A stretch of DNA of 52,610 nucleotides from Bacteroides sp. (GCF_030151085.1 NZ_JASLER010000066.1:1-52610); one strand, 5' to 3'. Shown: positions 33,833-41,899, counted from the first letter of the stretch. Made by a program: numbers and translations. Notes: generated by a model not told the origin, from the letters alone.

Positions 33833-35854
33833 ATGCGCCACTATTACCACAATACAATAGAGGAATTCCTTGGACAGCCATTTGATGCAATTTGGGCTCA
33901 GCTGACTGCTGTTGGGCGTGGAGATTTACTCCATACTCAGAAGCAGGCATGGGCGGAGCAGATTACAATTCTAAAGGCGCACTTAAATGGGTTTCGTGGC
34001 GATATTTTCTTTGAGTATTCAATCCCTCGTATGGGCAAGCGCATTGATGCGGTGTTGCTCATTGATGGAATCGTGTTCGTGGTGGAGTTTAAAGTGGGCG
34101 CTAAAGAGTTTACAGGTGCAGATGTTAATCAGGTTTGGGACTACGCGCTCGATTTGAAGTACTTTCACGAGGAGAGCCACCACCTTCCGATTATTCCTAT
34201 TCTTGTAGCAACGAATGCTAAAGAGAGCGACATTCTGCTATTTCAGTACGACGACCAGATAGTGCGTCCGATATTAAGTAATGGCGACAATATCGCAGAT
34301 ATTATTCGTCAATCGCAGTTGATTTTTCCTTCGACATCCATCGACAACTACCTTTGGAGTATAAGTCGCTATGCACCAACTCCAACCATTATTGAGGCTG
34401 CACAGGCTCTCTATAAAAATCACTCTGTGAAAGATATTTCTCGCTCTGATGCTGATAATCTTACAGATACAAGTGATTATATTTTCAAAGTTATTGAGCA
34501 GGCAAAAGAACAACATAATAAAGTTATCTGCTTCGTAACAGGCGTGCCCGGAGCCGGCAAAACGCTTGTGGGGCTAAATATCTCTACCCAGAGTGCAGGC
34601 AAAGAGGGCGTAAATGCGGTCTACCTTTCGGGTAATGGTCCCTTGGTGAAAATTCTTGTTGAAGCATTGACACGTGATAAGGTTCGCCAACTCAAGGAGC
34701 AAGGCGAGAAATGCACCAAAAAGGAAGTGGCGCAAGAGGTTAAGGCGTTTATTCAAAATGTTCACCATTTTCGTGATGCTTGTTTAGAGGGAACGATGAT
34801 AGAAAATGGGGAGATTGTAGCCGATATTGACTATTTCCGTAGCGAGAAGAATAAAGATAAATCTTTTGCTCCAATTGACCATATTGCCATTTTTGATGAG
34901 GCGCAACGTGCATGGACTAAGGATATGACGTCTGACTTTATGCTTCGAAAGAAGAATCGTCCGGGCTTTCCGTACTCCGAACCAGAGTTTCTGATTTCGT
35001 GTATGGATCGCCATAAGGATTGGGCAATGGTAGTCTGCCTTGTCGGAGGTGGTCAGGAGATTAACACAGGCGAAGCAGGTATTAGTGAGTGGATTGCATC
35101 GCTCAATAACCATTTCAAAGATTGGCATGTGCATATCTCCTCTCGATTGACTGACAAAGAGTATGCAGCTGGTGAGGTCTTGAATTTGCTTGCCGACCAT
35201 CCGAATGTATATACAACCGATGAGCTCCATTTGGCAGTGTCGCTACGTAGTTTCAGAGCCGAAAAACTATCACTATTCGTGCATCAGCTTTTGGATATGG
35301 ACAAACCAGCCGCATCGGAGACACTCAAGGAGCTTACAAAATATCCGATAGTCCTTACTCGCGATGTCGAAAAAGCCAAACGATGGCTCAAAGAGCGTGC
35401 ACGAGGGAATGAGCGTTACGGCATTATCGTTTCGTCACAGGCCTACCGTTTGCGTCCATTGGCGATTGATGTACGAGTGAAACCTGATCCCGTGCATTGG
35501 TTCCTGTCGGACAGAGAGGATGTTCGTTCTTCGTACTACATGGAGGATGTTGTAACAGAATTTGATATTCAAGGTTTGGAATTAGACTATACATGCGTGG
35601 TTTGGGATGGTGATTTCAGATACAAGTCAAGTGATTGGGGCACATACTCATTTGTGGGTAGCAAGTGGCAGAATATCAAGAAAGAGGAGCGTAAAATGTA
35701 TCTAAAAAACGCCTATCGTGTTTTGCTGACTCGTGCACGCCAAGGGATGATCATTGTTGTTCCGCAAGGAAACCCCGAAGACCCGACACGAAAGCCAGAA
35801 TTTTACGACTCAACATATAAGTATTTGAAATCAATCGGAATAAAAGAAATTTAA
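33833..35854 (+). CDS. DUF2075 NTPase/helicase with N-terminal nuclease-like domain
   Basis: 673-aa SF1-like P-loop ATPase. Residues about 45-135 look like a PD-(D/E)xK domain: Glu61, Asp72 (KRIDAVLLIDG) and Glu85-Phe-Lys87 (VVEFKVGA), then a VWDYALDLK helix. The ATPase has Walker A GVPGAGKT (237-244), Walker B FDEAQ (354-358), VGGGQEINTGEAG and a C-terminal Arg-rich helicase block, YRVLLTRARQGM. It could supply the motor and cleavage activity missing from the RM locus. It is the last gene of that locus. Confidence 0.87.
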   Translation: MRHYYHNTIEEFLGQPFDAIWAQLTAVGRGDLLHTQKQAWAEQITILKAHLNGFRGDIFFEYSIPRMGKRIDAVLLIDGIVFVVEFKVGAKEFTGADVNQVWDYALDLKYFHEESHHLPIIPILVATNAKESDILLFQYDDQIVRPILSNGDNIADIIRQSQLIFPSTSIDNYLWSISRYAPTPTIIEAAQALYKNHSVKDISRSDADNLTDTSDYIFKVIEQAKEQHNKVICFVTGVPGAGKTLVGLNISTQSAGKEGVNAVYLSGNGPLVKILVEALTRDKVRQLKEQGEKCTKKEVAQEVKAFIQNVHHFRDACLEGTMIENGEIVADIDYFRSEKNKDKSFAPIDHIAIFDEAQRAWTKDMTSDFMLRKKNRPGFPYSEPEFLISCMDRHKDWAMVVCLVGGGQEINTGEAGISEWIASLNNHFKDWHVHISSRLTDKEYAAGEVLNLLADHPNVYTTDELHLAVSLRSFRAEKLSLFVHQLLDMDKPAASETLKELTKYPIVLTRDVEKAKRWLKERARGNERYGIIVSSQAYRLRPLAIDVRVKPDPVHWFLSDREDVRSSYYMEDVVTEFDIQGLELDYTCVVWDGDFRYKSSDWGTYSFVGSKWQNIKKEERKMYLKNAYRVLLTRARQGMIIVVPQGNPEDPTRKPEFYDSTYKYLKSIGIKEI

Positions 35855-35920
35855 TGATTATCAAATTGTTACCATGCCACTATACCCAATCGGGTGTATT
35901 TTGAGATACAAAACGACAGC

Positions 35921-35938
35921 TATACCTGTTAAGGTATA
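35921..35938 (+). promoter_or_regulatory. Palindromic site before the acetyltransferase operon
   Basis: TATACC-TGTTAA-GGTATA: 6-bp inverted arms, 17 bp before the start at 35955. Possible operator or start-region hairpin. The gap 35855-35954 holds no gene and no clear terminator. Confidence 0.4.
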
Positions 35939-35954
35939 AAAATGAAAACGACAC

Positions 35955-36491
35955 ATGAAAATAACAGACAAAATATCGCTCAGACCTTTGCAGGTAGACG
36001 ATGCAAACGATATGTACAATACGATAGATGCTCAACGCGACTATTTGGGGCAGTGGTTGCCATTTGTGGTCGGTACTACCTCGGTGGCAGTTACACAGGC
36101 GTTTGTTGATTCTGCGGTGGATGCCGATGATAAAACCTACGCCATTCGCAAGGGCGATAAATTCGTCGGGCTGATTGGGTTTAAGGCTACCGACAAAGCA
36201 AACCGCAAAACAGAGATTGGTTATTGGCTTTCAAAAGAGCATCAAGGGCGAGGTATTATGACCCGTGCCGTTGAACGTTTGTGCAAATACGCTTTTGAGG
36301 AGCTTGAGCTGAATCGTGTACAGATAAAGTGTGCCGTTGGCAATGCTCCGAGTAGCAATATCCCCAAACGACTTGGCTTTAAGTTCGAGGGCATCGAACG
36401 TGCAGGAGAGTTATTCCCCGATGGTAGTTTTGCCGATATTGAAGTTTATAGTCTTTTGAAAAATGAATATAATTCAAGTAACAGGAAATAA
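35955..36491 (+). CDS. RimJ/RimL-type GNAT acetyltransferase
   Basis: 178-aa acetyl-CoA transferase closely resembling ribosomal-protein-serine acetyltransferases and B. subtilis YdaF. Visible blocks are KISLRPLQVDDANDMY, KTEIGYWLSKEHQGRGIMTRAV (the Q-x-x-G-x-G/A acetyl-CoA loop, about 93-108) and AFEELELNRVQIKCAVGNAPS. It is the first of four overlapping acetyltransferase genes; its end overlaps the next start by 29 bp. The target could be a protein N-terminus or a small toxic molecule. Confidence 0.9.
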   Translation: MKITDKISLRPLQVDDANDMYNTIDAQRDYLGQWLPFVVGTTSVAVTQAFVDSAVDADDKTYAIRKGDKFVGLIGFKATDKANRKTEIGYWLSKEHQGRGIMTRAVERLCKYAFEELELNRVQIKCAVGNAPSSNIPKRLGFKFEGIERAGELFPDGSFADIEVYSLLKNEYNSSNRK

Positions 36492-36906
36492 GAAACAATA
36501 CATAGACCTGCTGCTGCTTGCCGATGAGTCAGAGGCTATGATCGACCGTTATCTGGAGCGTGGAGAACTATTTGTGCTTGACGATAACGGCGTAAAGGCT
36601 ATTTGTGTTGTCACTGACGAAGGCGATGGTGTTTGTGAACTTAAAAATATTGCTGTTGCTCCCGAATCACAACGACAGGGATATGGCAAAAAACTTATAA
36701 ATTACTTAGCTACGCATTATTCAGGGAAATATGCACAAATGATAGTGGGTACAGGCGATGTACCCAGTTCACTATGTTTCTACGAAAGTTGCGGATTTGA
36801 ATATTCGCATCGCATTGAAAACTTTTTCACTGACAACTACGACCACATGATGATTGAAAATGGTGTGTTGCTTAAAGATATGGTGTATCTGAAACGAAAG
36901 CTATGA
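36463..36906 (+). CDS. GNAT-family N-acetyltransferase
   Basis: 147-aa acetyltransferase. The central strand/loop ELKNIAVAPESQRQGYGKKLINYL (about 59-82) contains the R/Q-x-x-G-x-G/K acetyl-CoA-binding motif. A later CFYESCGFEYSHRIENFF is the usual C-terminal N-acetyltransferase block. The start lies inside the upstream gene and the stop overlaps the next start (ATGA), so the four genes are translationally coupled. The substrate is not known. Confidence 0.88.
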   Translation: MNIIQVTGNKKQYIDLLLLADESEAMIDRYLERGELFVLDDNGVKAICVVTDEGDGVCELKNIAVAPESQRQGYGKKLINYLATHYSGKYAQMIVGTGDVPSSLCFYESCGFEYSHRIENFFTDNYDHMMIENGVLLKDMVYLKRKL

Positions 36907-37349
36907 TTACAATAAATCCAAATAGAACTGATACGCTTGTCGATGCCTTGACCACTCTTTGGGAAGCATCGGTACGTGCTACGCATCATTTTTTGGTCGA
37001 AGATGATATTCAGAAACTTATCCCGTTTGTAAAGAAGGGTTTGTCGGGTATCGAAACGCTGGTAATTGCCGATGACGGCATCAACCCCGTTGCCTTTATG
37101 GGAGTTGAGTCCGGCAAAATCGAGATGCTTTTTGTATCGCCCAGCTACTTCGGCAAAGGGGTTGGAAGGGAGTTAGCAGAACTTGCGATTTCACAATATG
37201 AGGTGCGGTATGTAGATGTGAACGAGCAAAATCCGCAAGCGATAGGATTTTACGAACATATCGGATTCGAGTTGTTCGAACGCACCGAATTAGATGAACA
37301 GGGAAATCCGTTTCCGATTTTAAAAATGAGATACAGTTATGAGAAATAA
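36903..37349 (+). CDS. GNAT-family N-acetyltransferase (YjaB-like)
   Basis: 148-aa acetyltransferase. MLFVSPSYFGKGVGRELAELAI is the acetyl-CoA loop (G-K-G-V-G-R), followed by VDVNEQNPQAIGFYEHIGFELFERTE, the YjaB/YiaC-type C-terminus. It overlaps the upstream gene by 4 bp and the following xenobiotic acetyltransferase gene by 11 bp. Substrate unknown. Confidence 0.88.
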   Translation: MITINPNRTDTLVDALTTLWEASVRATHHFLVEDDIQKLIPFVKKGLSGIETLVIADDGINPVAFMGVESGKIEMLFVSPSYFGKGVGRELAELAISQYEVRYVDVNEQNPQAIGFYEHIGFELFERTELDEQGNPFPILKMRYSYEK

Positions 37350-37977
37350 TAAAACTCCCGATCCGAATGTAGTATTTCCGGTCGAAGGCTTCGATACGGT
37401 TACTTATGTCAAACCAACCATCAAGAATCCGAACATCATCGTGGGCGATTTCACCTATTTTAGCGACACGGACTTTGAAAGTCACGTCACGCACCATTAT
37501 GATTTCTGTGGCGACAAACTAATCATCGGCAAATTTTGCCAGATTGGGAAAGGAGTGGAGTTTATTATGAATGGTGCGAATCACCAGATGAATGCTGTCT
37601 CTACATTTCCATTTTATATTTTAGAAGGATGGGAACAAGAGGCCCCTCCCCTTTCAAAGATGCCAATCAAAGGCGATACGATCGTCGGTAATGATGTTTG
37701 GATTGGGCAAAACGTAACGATCATGCCCGGCGTAACGATTGGCGACGGTACTATTATCGGAGCGAACAGTGTTGTCGCAAAGAATGTTGATCCTTACACG
37801 ATTGTTGCCGGAAACCCTGCGAAGCCCATTCGTAAACGCTTTGACGACGAGCTGATTGAAATGATGCTGAAATTTAAGTGGTGGAACAAAGAGATTGACG
37901 AGATTAACGCATTAATCCCCTTACTGTCTGACAATGATATAAATAGAGTAAAACAAGTTATAAAAGAGTTGTTGTAA
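37339..37977 (+). CDS. Xenobiotic acetyltransferase, Vat/CatB type
   Basis: 212-aa left-handed beta-helix acetyltransferase. The catalytic segment IMNGANHQM places His82 as in Vat and CatB enzymes, which acetylate streptogramin A or chloramphenicol. Hexapeptide repeats follow (IKGDTIVGNDVWIGQNVTIMPGVTIGDG), then the loop AGNPAKPIRKRF and a C-terminal FKWWNKEIDEINA block typical of streptogramin acetyltransferases. The N-terminal PNVVFPVEGF also matches Vat proteins. It closes the overlapping four-gene unit. A resistance function is likely from family; the exact drug is not fixed. Confidence 0.88.
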   Translation: MRNNKTPDPNVVFPVEGFDTVTYVKPTIKNPNIIVGDFTYFSDTDFESHVTHHYDFCGDKLIIGKFCQIGKGVEFIMNGANHQMNAVSTFPFYILEGWEQEAPPLSKMPIKGDTIVGNDVWIGQNVTIMPGVTIGDGTIIGANSVVAKNVDPYTIVAGNPAKPIRKRFDDELIEMMLKFKWWNKEIDEINALIPLLSDNDINRVKQVIKELL

Positions 37978-38258
37978 GTCTAAAATTCGAGAAATCGGGG
38001 TCTAATTTGCTCCATTTTTCGTATCTTTGCATTCAATAAAAACCCGTTGGAGCATTAGTAACGCAAGATGTTAATAAACAGCATCTTGAAACTGATAAAA
38101 GCACAAACAACGGAGCTGAAAAAATACGGTACAAGGCGAATATCTAAAACACTTGTAATCAACAACATCAACTTGCCGGCACTTTCCGTGTAGTTGCAAA
38201 AAACGAGGTTGTACCGTTTAAAAGGTCAAAACGCTGACTGTCATTTTGATAATTGTGT
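37978..38258 (+). other. Right-end region of the element, no clear gene
   Basis: 281 bp between the acetyltransferase operon and attR. It contains a -7-like TATCTTTG (38022-38029), a 7-bp hairpin CAAGATG/CATCTTG, and a 41-codon ORF 38068-38193 (begins MLINSILKLIKAQTTELKKY) with no recognised homology. It probably contains right-arm recombinase sites; the ORF is uncertain. Confidence 0.45.
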
Positions 38259-38275
38259 TGCATCGGAAAGTAATT
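38259..38275 (+). other. Putative attR core
   Basis: TGCATCGGAAAGTAATT matches 15 of 17 bases of the mnmE 3' end. In the mnmE frame it still reads C-I-G-K-stop, so it looks like a second copy of the gene's end at the element's right border. Confidence 0.78.
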
Positions 38276-38373
38276 CACAATCTCTATATCATATACATCC
38301 CAGCATTTTAGCTAAATTTTAATCAAAGTTTCCTTCTTGATAATAAAAGGAGAAGGCGATTTATTCCTTACTA

Positions 38374-38403
38374 TTGTTTTTTATTCTCTTTTATGTAAAT
38401 TTA
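38374..38403 (+). promoter_or_regulatory. fabH promoter
   Basis: TTG (38374-38376), 19 bp, then TAAATTTA (38396-38403), one base off TAnnTTTG; about 60 bp upstream of the fabH start. It lies outside attR, so fabH keeps its own promoter despite the insertion. Confidence 0.6.
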
Positions 38404-38465
38404 CGCCCTTATTTTACGTATTAGACGAACAAATCTATTCTAAACTTACTAAACAAATAGTATCG

Positions 38466-39485
38466 ATGCAGACAGTTAATGCAGTAATCACAGGAGTCGG
38501 AGGATATGTGCCCGATTATATCTTGACGAACGATGAGATCTCAAAAATGGTGGATACCACCGACGAATGGATAATGGGGCGTATCGGAATCAAAGAAAGA
38601 CGCATCTTAAGAGAAGAAGGACTAGGAACTTCGTACATGGCTCGCAAAGCAGCCAAACAGTTGATGCAACGTACTCAAACCAACCCTGATGATATTGATC
38701 TGGTAATTGTTGCAACGACTACTCCCGACTATCGTCTGCCATCAACTTCCTCCATCTTATGTGATAAACTGAAACTGAAGAATGCTTTTGCTTTCGACGT
38801 GCAGGCTGTTTGCAGCGGCTTTCTTTATGCATTGGAAACTGGAGCGAACTTTATCCGTTCAGGAAGATACAAAAAAATCATTGTTATAGGAGCTGATAAG
38901 ATGTCCTCGATAACCAACTACACAGACCGTGCTACCTGCCCTATTTTTGCCGATGGTGCAGCAGCTTTCATGCTCGAACCGACTACCGAAAATATTGGCA
39001 TCATGGATTCCGTATTGAAAACAGATGGCAAAGGACTACCCTTTTTGCATATTAAAGCAGGTGGATCCGTTTGCGCCTCATCTTATTACACTTTGGATAA
39101 CCATCTTCATTACGTTTACCAAGAAGGACGCACGGTATTCAAATATGCTGTAGCAAATATGTCGGATGCATGCGAAGCACTCATTGCCAGAAACAATCTC
39201 AGCAAAGAAGATATCGACTGGGTTATTCCTCATCAGGCAAATCAGCGTATTATCAGTGCAGTAACACAACGTCTGGAAGTACCAACTGAAAAAGTCATGG
39301 TCAATATTGAGCGCTACGGCAATACAAGCGCCGGTACACTCCCTCTCTGTATTTGGGACTTTGAAAATAAACTCAAAAAGGGGGACAATCTGATATTCAC
39401 TGCATTTGGAGCAGGCTTTGCTTGGGGCGCAGTTTATGTGAAATGGGGTTACGATGGTTCGCATTCCAGTCAGCAGACTGATTAA
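38466..39485 (+). CDS. fabH: 3-oxoacyl-ACP synthase III (FabH)
   Basis: 339-aa KAS III, which starts fatty-acid synthesis by condensing acyl-CoA with malonyl-ACP. The start MQTVNAVITGVGGYVPDYIL (38466) gives the normal N-terminus; the frame is open upstream to 38337 without meaning. The catalytic triad is visible: Cys in VQAVCSGFLYAL, His in VIPHQANQRI and Asn in RYGNTSAGTLP. The C-terminal GAGFAWGAVYVKW is typical. It is the first chromosomal gene right of the element. Confidence 0.95.
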   Translation: MQTVNAVITGVGGYVPDYILTNDEISKMVDTTDEWIMGRIGIKERRILREEGLGTSYMARKAAKQLMQRTQTNPDDIDLVIVATTTPDYRLPSTSSILCDKLKLKNAFAFDVQAVCSGFLYALETGANFIRSGRYKKIIVIGADKMSSITNYTDRATCPIFADGAAAFMLEPTTENIGIMDSVLKTDGKGLPFLHIKAGGSVCASSYYTLDNHLHYVYQEGRTVFKYAVANMSDACEALIARNNLSKEDIDWVIPHQANQRIISAVTQRLEVPTEKVMVNIERYGNTSAGTLPLCIWDFENKLKKGDNLIFTAFGAGFAWGAVYVKWGYDGSHSSQQTD

Positions 39486-39524
39486 CGTTGATAAACTATT
39501 TACGAGAAAGTGAAATAGTCTTCC

Positions 39525-39547
39525 TTTAAGTATGCTTTATACTTAAA
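39525..39547 (+). repeat. Inverted repeat between fabH and guaD
   Basis: TTTAAGTAT / ATACTTAAA, perfect 9-bp arms around GCTTT. No T-tract follows, so it is a weak terminator or an attenuator-like hairpin in front of the deaminase gene. A partial -7 (GATATTTG) follows. Confidence 0.45.
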
Positions 39548-39583
39548 TATTCCGATATTTGTACTAACTTAAAACATAACAAT

Positions 39584-40054
39584 ATGTCCTATCAAAAAGA
39601 ATTCATGAAAGCTGCCATCGAACTGGCATTAGATAATATCAACCACGGAGGAGGTCCCTTCGGCGCAGTTATTGTAAAAGATGGGAAAATAGTTGGTCAA
39701 GGATGCAACAGTGTAACCAATCATTTAGATCCTACTGCTCATGCCGAAGTTATGGCTATCCGGAACACTTGTCGGGAACTCGGCACATTCATATTAGAAG
39801 GGTGCGAAATCTATTCTTCCTGCGAACCTTGCCCCATGTGCCTTTCTGCTATTTACTGGGCACATATAGACAGAATATACTATGGCTGCACCAAGCACGA
39901 TGCAGCCGAAGTAGGTTTTGACGATTCATTCATATACAAGCAACTGGACTTGCCTGCTGACAAGCGCAAAATAGTTGCCGAAGAACACGACCGGGAATCA
40001 TCACAAAAGATTTTCGAGAAATGGATGAATAAAGAGGATAAGATAGAATATTAA
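39584..40054 (+). CDS. guaD: Guanine deaminase-like nucleoside deaminase
   Basis: 156-aa zinc-dependent deaminase, the same length and close in sequence pattern to B. subtilis GuaD, which turns guanine into xanthine. Zinc ligands and the catalytic Glu are HAEVMAIR (His, Glu) and CEPCPMC (two Cys), followed by AIYWAHIDRIYYGCTKHDAAEVGFDD. The YGCTKHDA block and the C-terminal substrate-covering tail favour GuaD over tRNA adenosine deaminase TadA. Confidence 0.87.
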   Translation: MSYQKEFMKAAIELALDNINHGGGPFGAVIVKDGKIVGQGCNSVTNHLDPTAHAEVMAIRNTCRELGTFILEGCEIYSSCEPCPMCLSAIYWAHIDRIYYGCTKHDAAEVGFDDSFIYKQLDLPADKRKIVAEEHDRESSQKIFEKWMNKEDKIEY

Positions 40055-40097
40055 ACAGATTGAAATGGTAAAGAAATTCCTTCAACCATTTCTAAAT

Positions 40098-40529
40098 CTA
40101 TTCAATCCTGATAGCCTTAACAAAATGCACTTCTGTTATTCCTAATCGATTGATGACCGTATCCAGGAAGTGAATAATTCCTACTTCATAAGTTCCCGGC
40201 GGGACATGATGACTGTATATCATAGTTCCGCCGGTACTTTTATTTTTGCAGTAAAACACGTCTTTGCTGTCCATTCTATATTTCAATATTTCATTATTAC
40301 CACACAAATGGTAGTAGAAACTATCCGCTTCATCAACCGAACAAACCCTTACCATACGGATATCAGGACGTACATGCGTATAAGGTTGTCCCAGCAATTT
40401 TCCTTTCGGAAATAAGCCATTGTCATTAGTATGAAGAGGAGTAACACGGCAAGTGCACCCTATTGAGACAACAACTAAAAGGCAATACAATAAAAACCCT
40501 CTAATATTTTCATTTTGCTTTATTGGCAT
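40098..40529 (-). CDS. Small predicted lipoprotein
   Basis: 143-aa protein with start ATG 40529 and a lipoprotein signal ending VVVSIGC. The mature part has several Cys (CTCRV, FYYHLCG, VFYCKNK) and a beta-rich tail (PPGTYEVGIIHFLD). It overlaps the 3' end of the muramidase gene by 20 bp, so it belongs to that transcript. It could be the muramidase's periplasmic partner or immunity factor (inference from position only). Confidence 0.62.
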   Translation of the reverse strand: MPIKQNENIRGFLLYCLLVVVSIGCTCRVTPLHTNDNGLFPKGKLLGQPYTHVRPDIRMVRVCSVDEADSFYYHLCGNNEILKYRMDSKDVFYCKNKSTGGTMIYSHHVPPGTYEVGIIHFLDTVINRLGITEVHFVKAIRIE

Positions 40530-41325
40530 TTTCTGTGAACATATTATACGCATCACTTAACTTCGTATCATAATTGTTCGCTTTGTATCCTGCACCATTA
40601 TATAACTTTGCAAATACATCCCATTTTTTAGCTTGCAAAGCAGGCAGCATTCCACCTTCTTTAATAAATCGCACAGAAAGCATTAATTGTTTGAATTCAC
40701 TTTCACACATGGCGTTCACAAAACTTTCCACACTTTTTTCTCCGCAAGCAGCATAGTTGAATCCCATAACCTGAAACATTCCCCAACTAGCAGAAGAATT
40801 TGCCGCCTCAAGGTTTATTTTCCTAGCTTGTTCCAAACGTTCGTATTCACGGATTCCACCATAATACTTGGTCCTATCCCAATGGCGATAGAGAATATTT
40901 TCATTTCCTACTACGTGATTTTCCGGATTGAGCCCTTTCTCTTTCAGTTGCGCCCAAAACACATGTCCCTCAAAAAGTATAGCCGGTTTGCCTGGTGCAA
41001 AGAAACCGCCACGACCACCAGTTTCTACCTTCTGAATGGCTTTCAAGGCTGCGGTTTCTACATCCAGAAGCTGGGCAGCCAGTATAAAGTCATTCTCGGA
41101 TAACTTTTTTCCTGTTTCATGTGTAGATAAAAGCAAAGCCTCCCAACTTTTATATCCCATAATGCCATCGGCTTCTAAATGGTGCTTACGTTGAAAGTCA
41201 ATTATTGCTTCACGGGTTCTTTTATCATAATCACCATTTAGCACAATAGAATATCCTTGGTCAATAAGTAAAATTTGAGCATAAAACATTGACCCTTTAA
41301 TACTTTTTGAATTAATAATTTCCAT
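40510..41325 (-). CDS. N-acetylmuramidase with peptidoglycan-binding domain
   Basis: 271-aa predicted cell-wall lysin. Residues about 1-70 form a PG_binding_1 domain (QILLIDQGYSIVLNGDYDKRTREAIIDFQRKHHLEADGIMGYKSWEAL). Residues about 78-265 form a DUF3380-type N-acetylmuramidase, with catalytic Glu in AIQKVETGGRGGF, FEGHVFWAQL, SASWGMFQVMGFNYAACG and LYNGAGYKANNYDTKL. There is no signal peptide, as in phage endolysins, so release would need another route. A conserved leader element stands 15 bp before its ATG. Confidence 0.88.
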   Translation of the reverse strand: MEIINSKSIKGSMFYAQILLIDQGYSIVLNGDYDKRTREAIIDFQRKHHLEADGIMGYKSWEALLLSTHETGKKLSENDFILAAQLLDVETAALKAIQKVETGGRGGFFAPGKPAILFEGHVFWAQLKEKGLNPENHVVGNENILYRHWDRTKYYGGIREYERLEQARKINLEAANSSASWGMFQVMGFNYAACGEKSVESFVNAMCESEFKQLMLSVRFIKEGGMLPALQAKKWDVFAKLYNGAGYKANNYDTKLSDAYNMFTENANKAK

Positions 41326-41340
41326 ATAACATCTTTATTA

Positions 41341-41381
41341 TTTCCTACTCTCTTCCCTATCCGGCTTTTCAGAATCCGCCG
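41341..41381 (-). promoter_or_regulatory. Conserved leader element, copy A (muramidase)
   Basis: On the minus strand GGCGGATTCTGAAAAGCC, a spacer, then AGTAGGAAA, 15 bp before the muramidase ATG. The same block precedes the genes at 46534 and 46847. CGG-ATT-CTG can form a small hairpin that keeps pairing in spite of a C-to-T change. Confidence 0.75.
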
Positions 41382-41443
41382 TGTGCAAGTTATTTTATAA
41401 GTCTATGGTATTCACCTCAACCCTAAGTTACATTTGCCCATAT

Positions 41444-41899
41444 TCAGATATAAAAATCAATCTTGAAGCCGTCATATACTCTTCCCCAAGTCTCAATCCG
41501 AATAGCAGCAAAAAGGACTTCATCGTTCTTACCTACTCTCATCTTAATGTGAGATGGATATTTATATTCCACTAATCTTAAATAGCATTTCCCATCGACT
41601 AAAGGAAGCTTTGTAATAATACATTTAGCTGTGTCGCGAATAAGAGCCTTTGAAGCGATGAAACCTACTGAATTAAGAAATAGATAAGGTGTCAGACCAT
41701 TTAGGGAATGCACGATCCATAACTTTTTATCTTCCTGTTTGTTTATCCTCAAATTTGGGTATACTAAACGGAGGGCATGACCACTGAAACGTTTATCATC
41801 ATAAGGCCATACCTCGTTTTGAACCTGCAACAAATACTTTTTATAAGCAACAGGAAAAATCAAATCGATTAATCTATGTATCAGGTGAATCAGATACAT
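41444..41899 (-). CDS. Unknown 151-aa protein
   Basis: Not recognised. It starts with an amphipathic, Ile/Leu-rich segment (YLIHLIHRLIDLIFPVAYKKYLL) that may touch the membrane but is no clean signal peptide. The rest is beta-rich with many aromatic residues (LRVYPNLRI, GRVYDGFKIDFYI). It starts 5 bp after the lipoprotein gene and ends before the muramidase leader element, so it closes the DUF2589 operon. Confidence 0.6.
   Translation of the reverse strand: MYLIHLIHRLIDLIFPVAYKKYLLQVQNEVWPYDDKRFSGHALRLVYPNLRINKQEDKKLWIVHSLNGLTPYLFLNSVGFIASKALIRDTAKCIITKLPLVDGKCYLRLVEYKYPSHIKMRVGKNDEVLFAAIRIETWGRVYDGFKIDFYI

Larger units (their letters stand above)
15473..38275 (+). mobile_element. Integrative mobilizable element in mnmE with defence and acetyltransferase cargo
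   Basis: About 22.8 kb bounded by the imperfect 17-bp direct repeats. Inside are a tyrosine integrase next to the left end, HipBA, DUF3987 and toprim-like replication proteins, a candidate oriT, a MobC-like protein and an HUH relaxase. There are no type IV secretion genes, so it must be mobilized by a helper. The cargo is a restriction-modification-like locus with an embedded five-gene cassette, and four acetyltransferase genes. Base composition changes sharply between modules: the mobilization genes look GC-richer than 29.4-33.1 kb, suggesting stepwise assembly. Confidence 0.85.

Noticed and set aside
38021..38030. GTATCTTTGC, matching the CTnDOT-type attachment consensus
   Set aside because: The same bases match the Bacteroidetes -7 promoter element, and no partner copy exists at the left end; the mnmE 3'-end repeat is a much better att pair.
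38400..38407. TTTACGCC shared between 15672 and 38400 as possible att repeat
   Set aside because: Only 8 bp, lies within the fabH promoter region and the integrase-side TTTAC array; weaker than the 15/17 match at mnmE.
38337..38465. N-terminal extension of FabH
   Set aside because: It spans the promoter and has no KAS III sequence; ATG 38466 gives the standard N-terminus.
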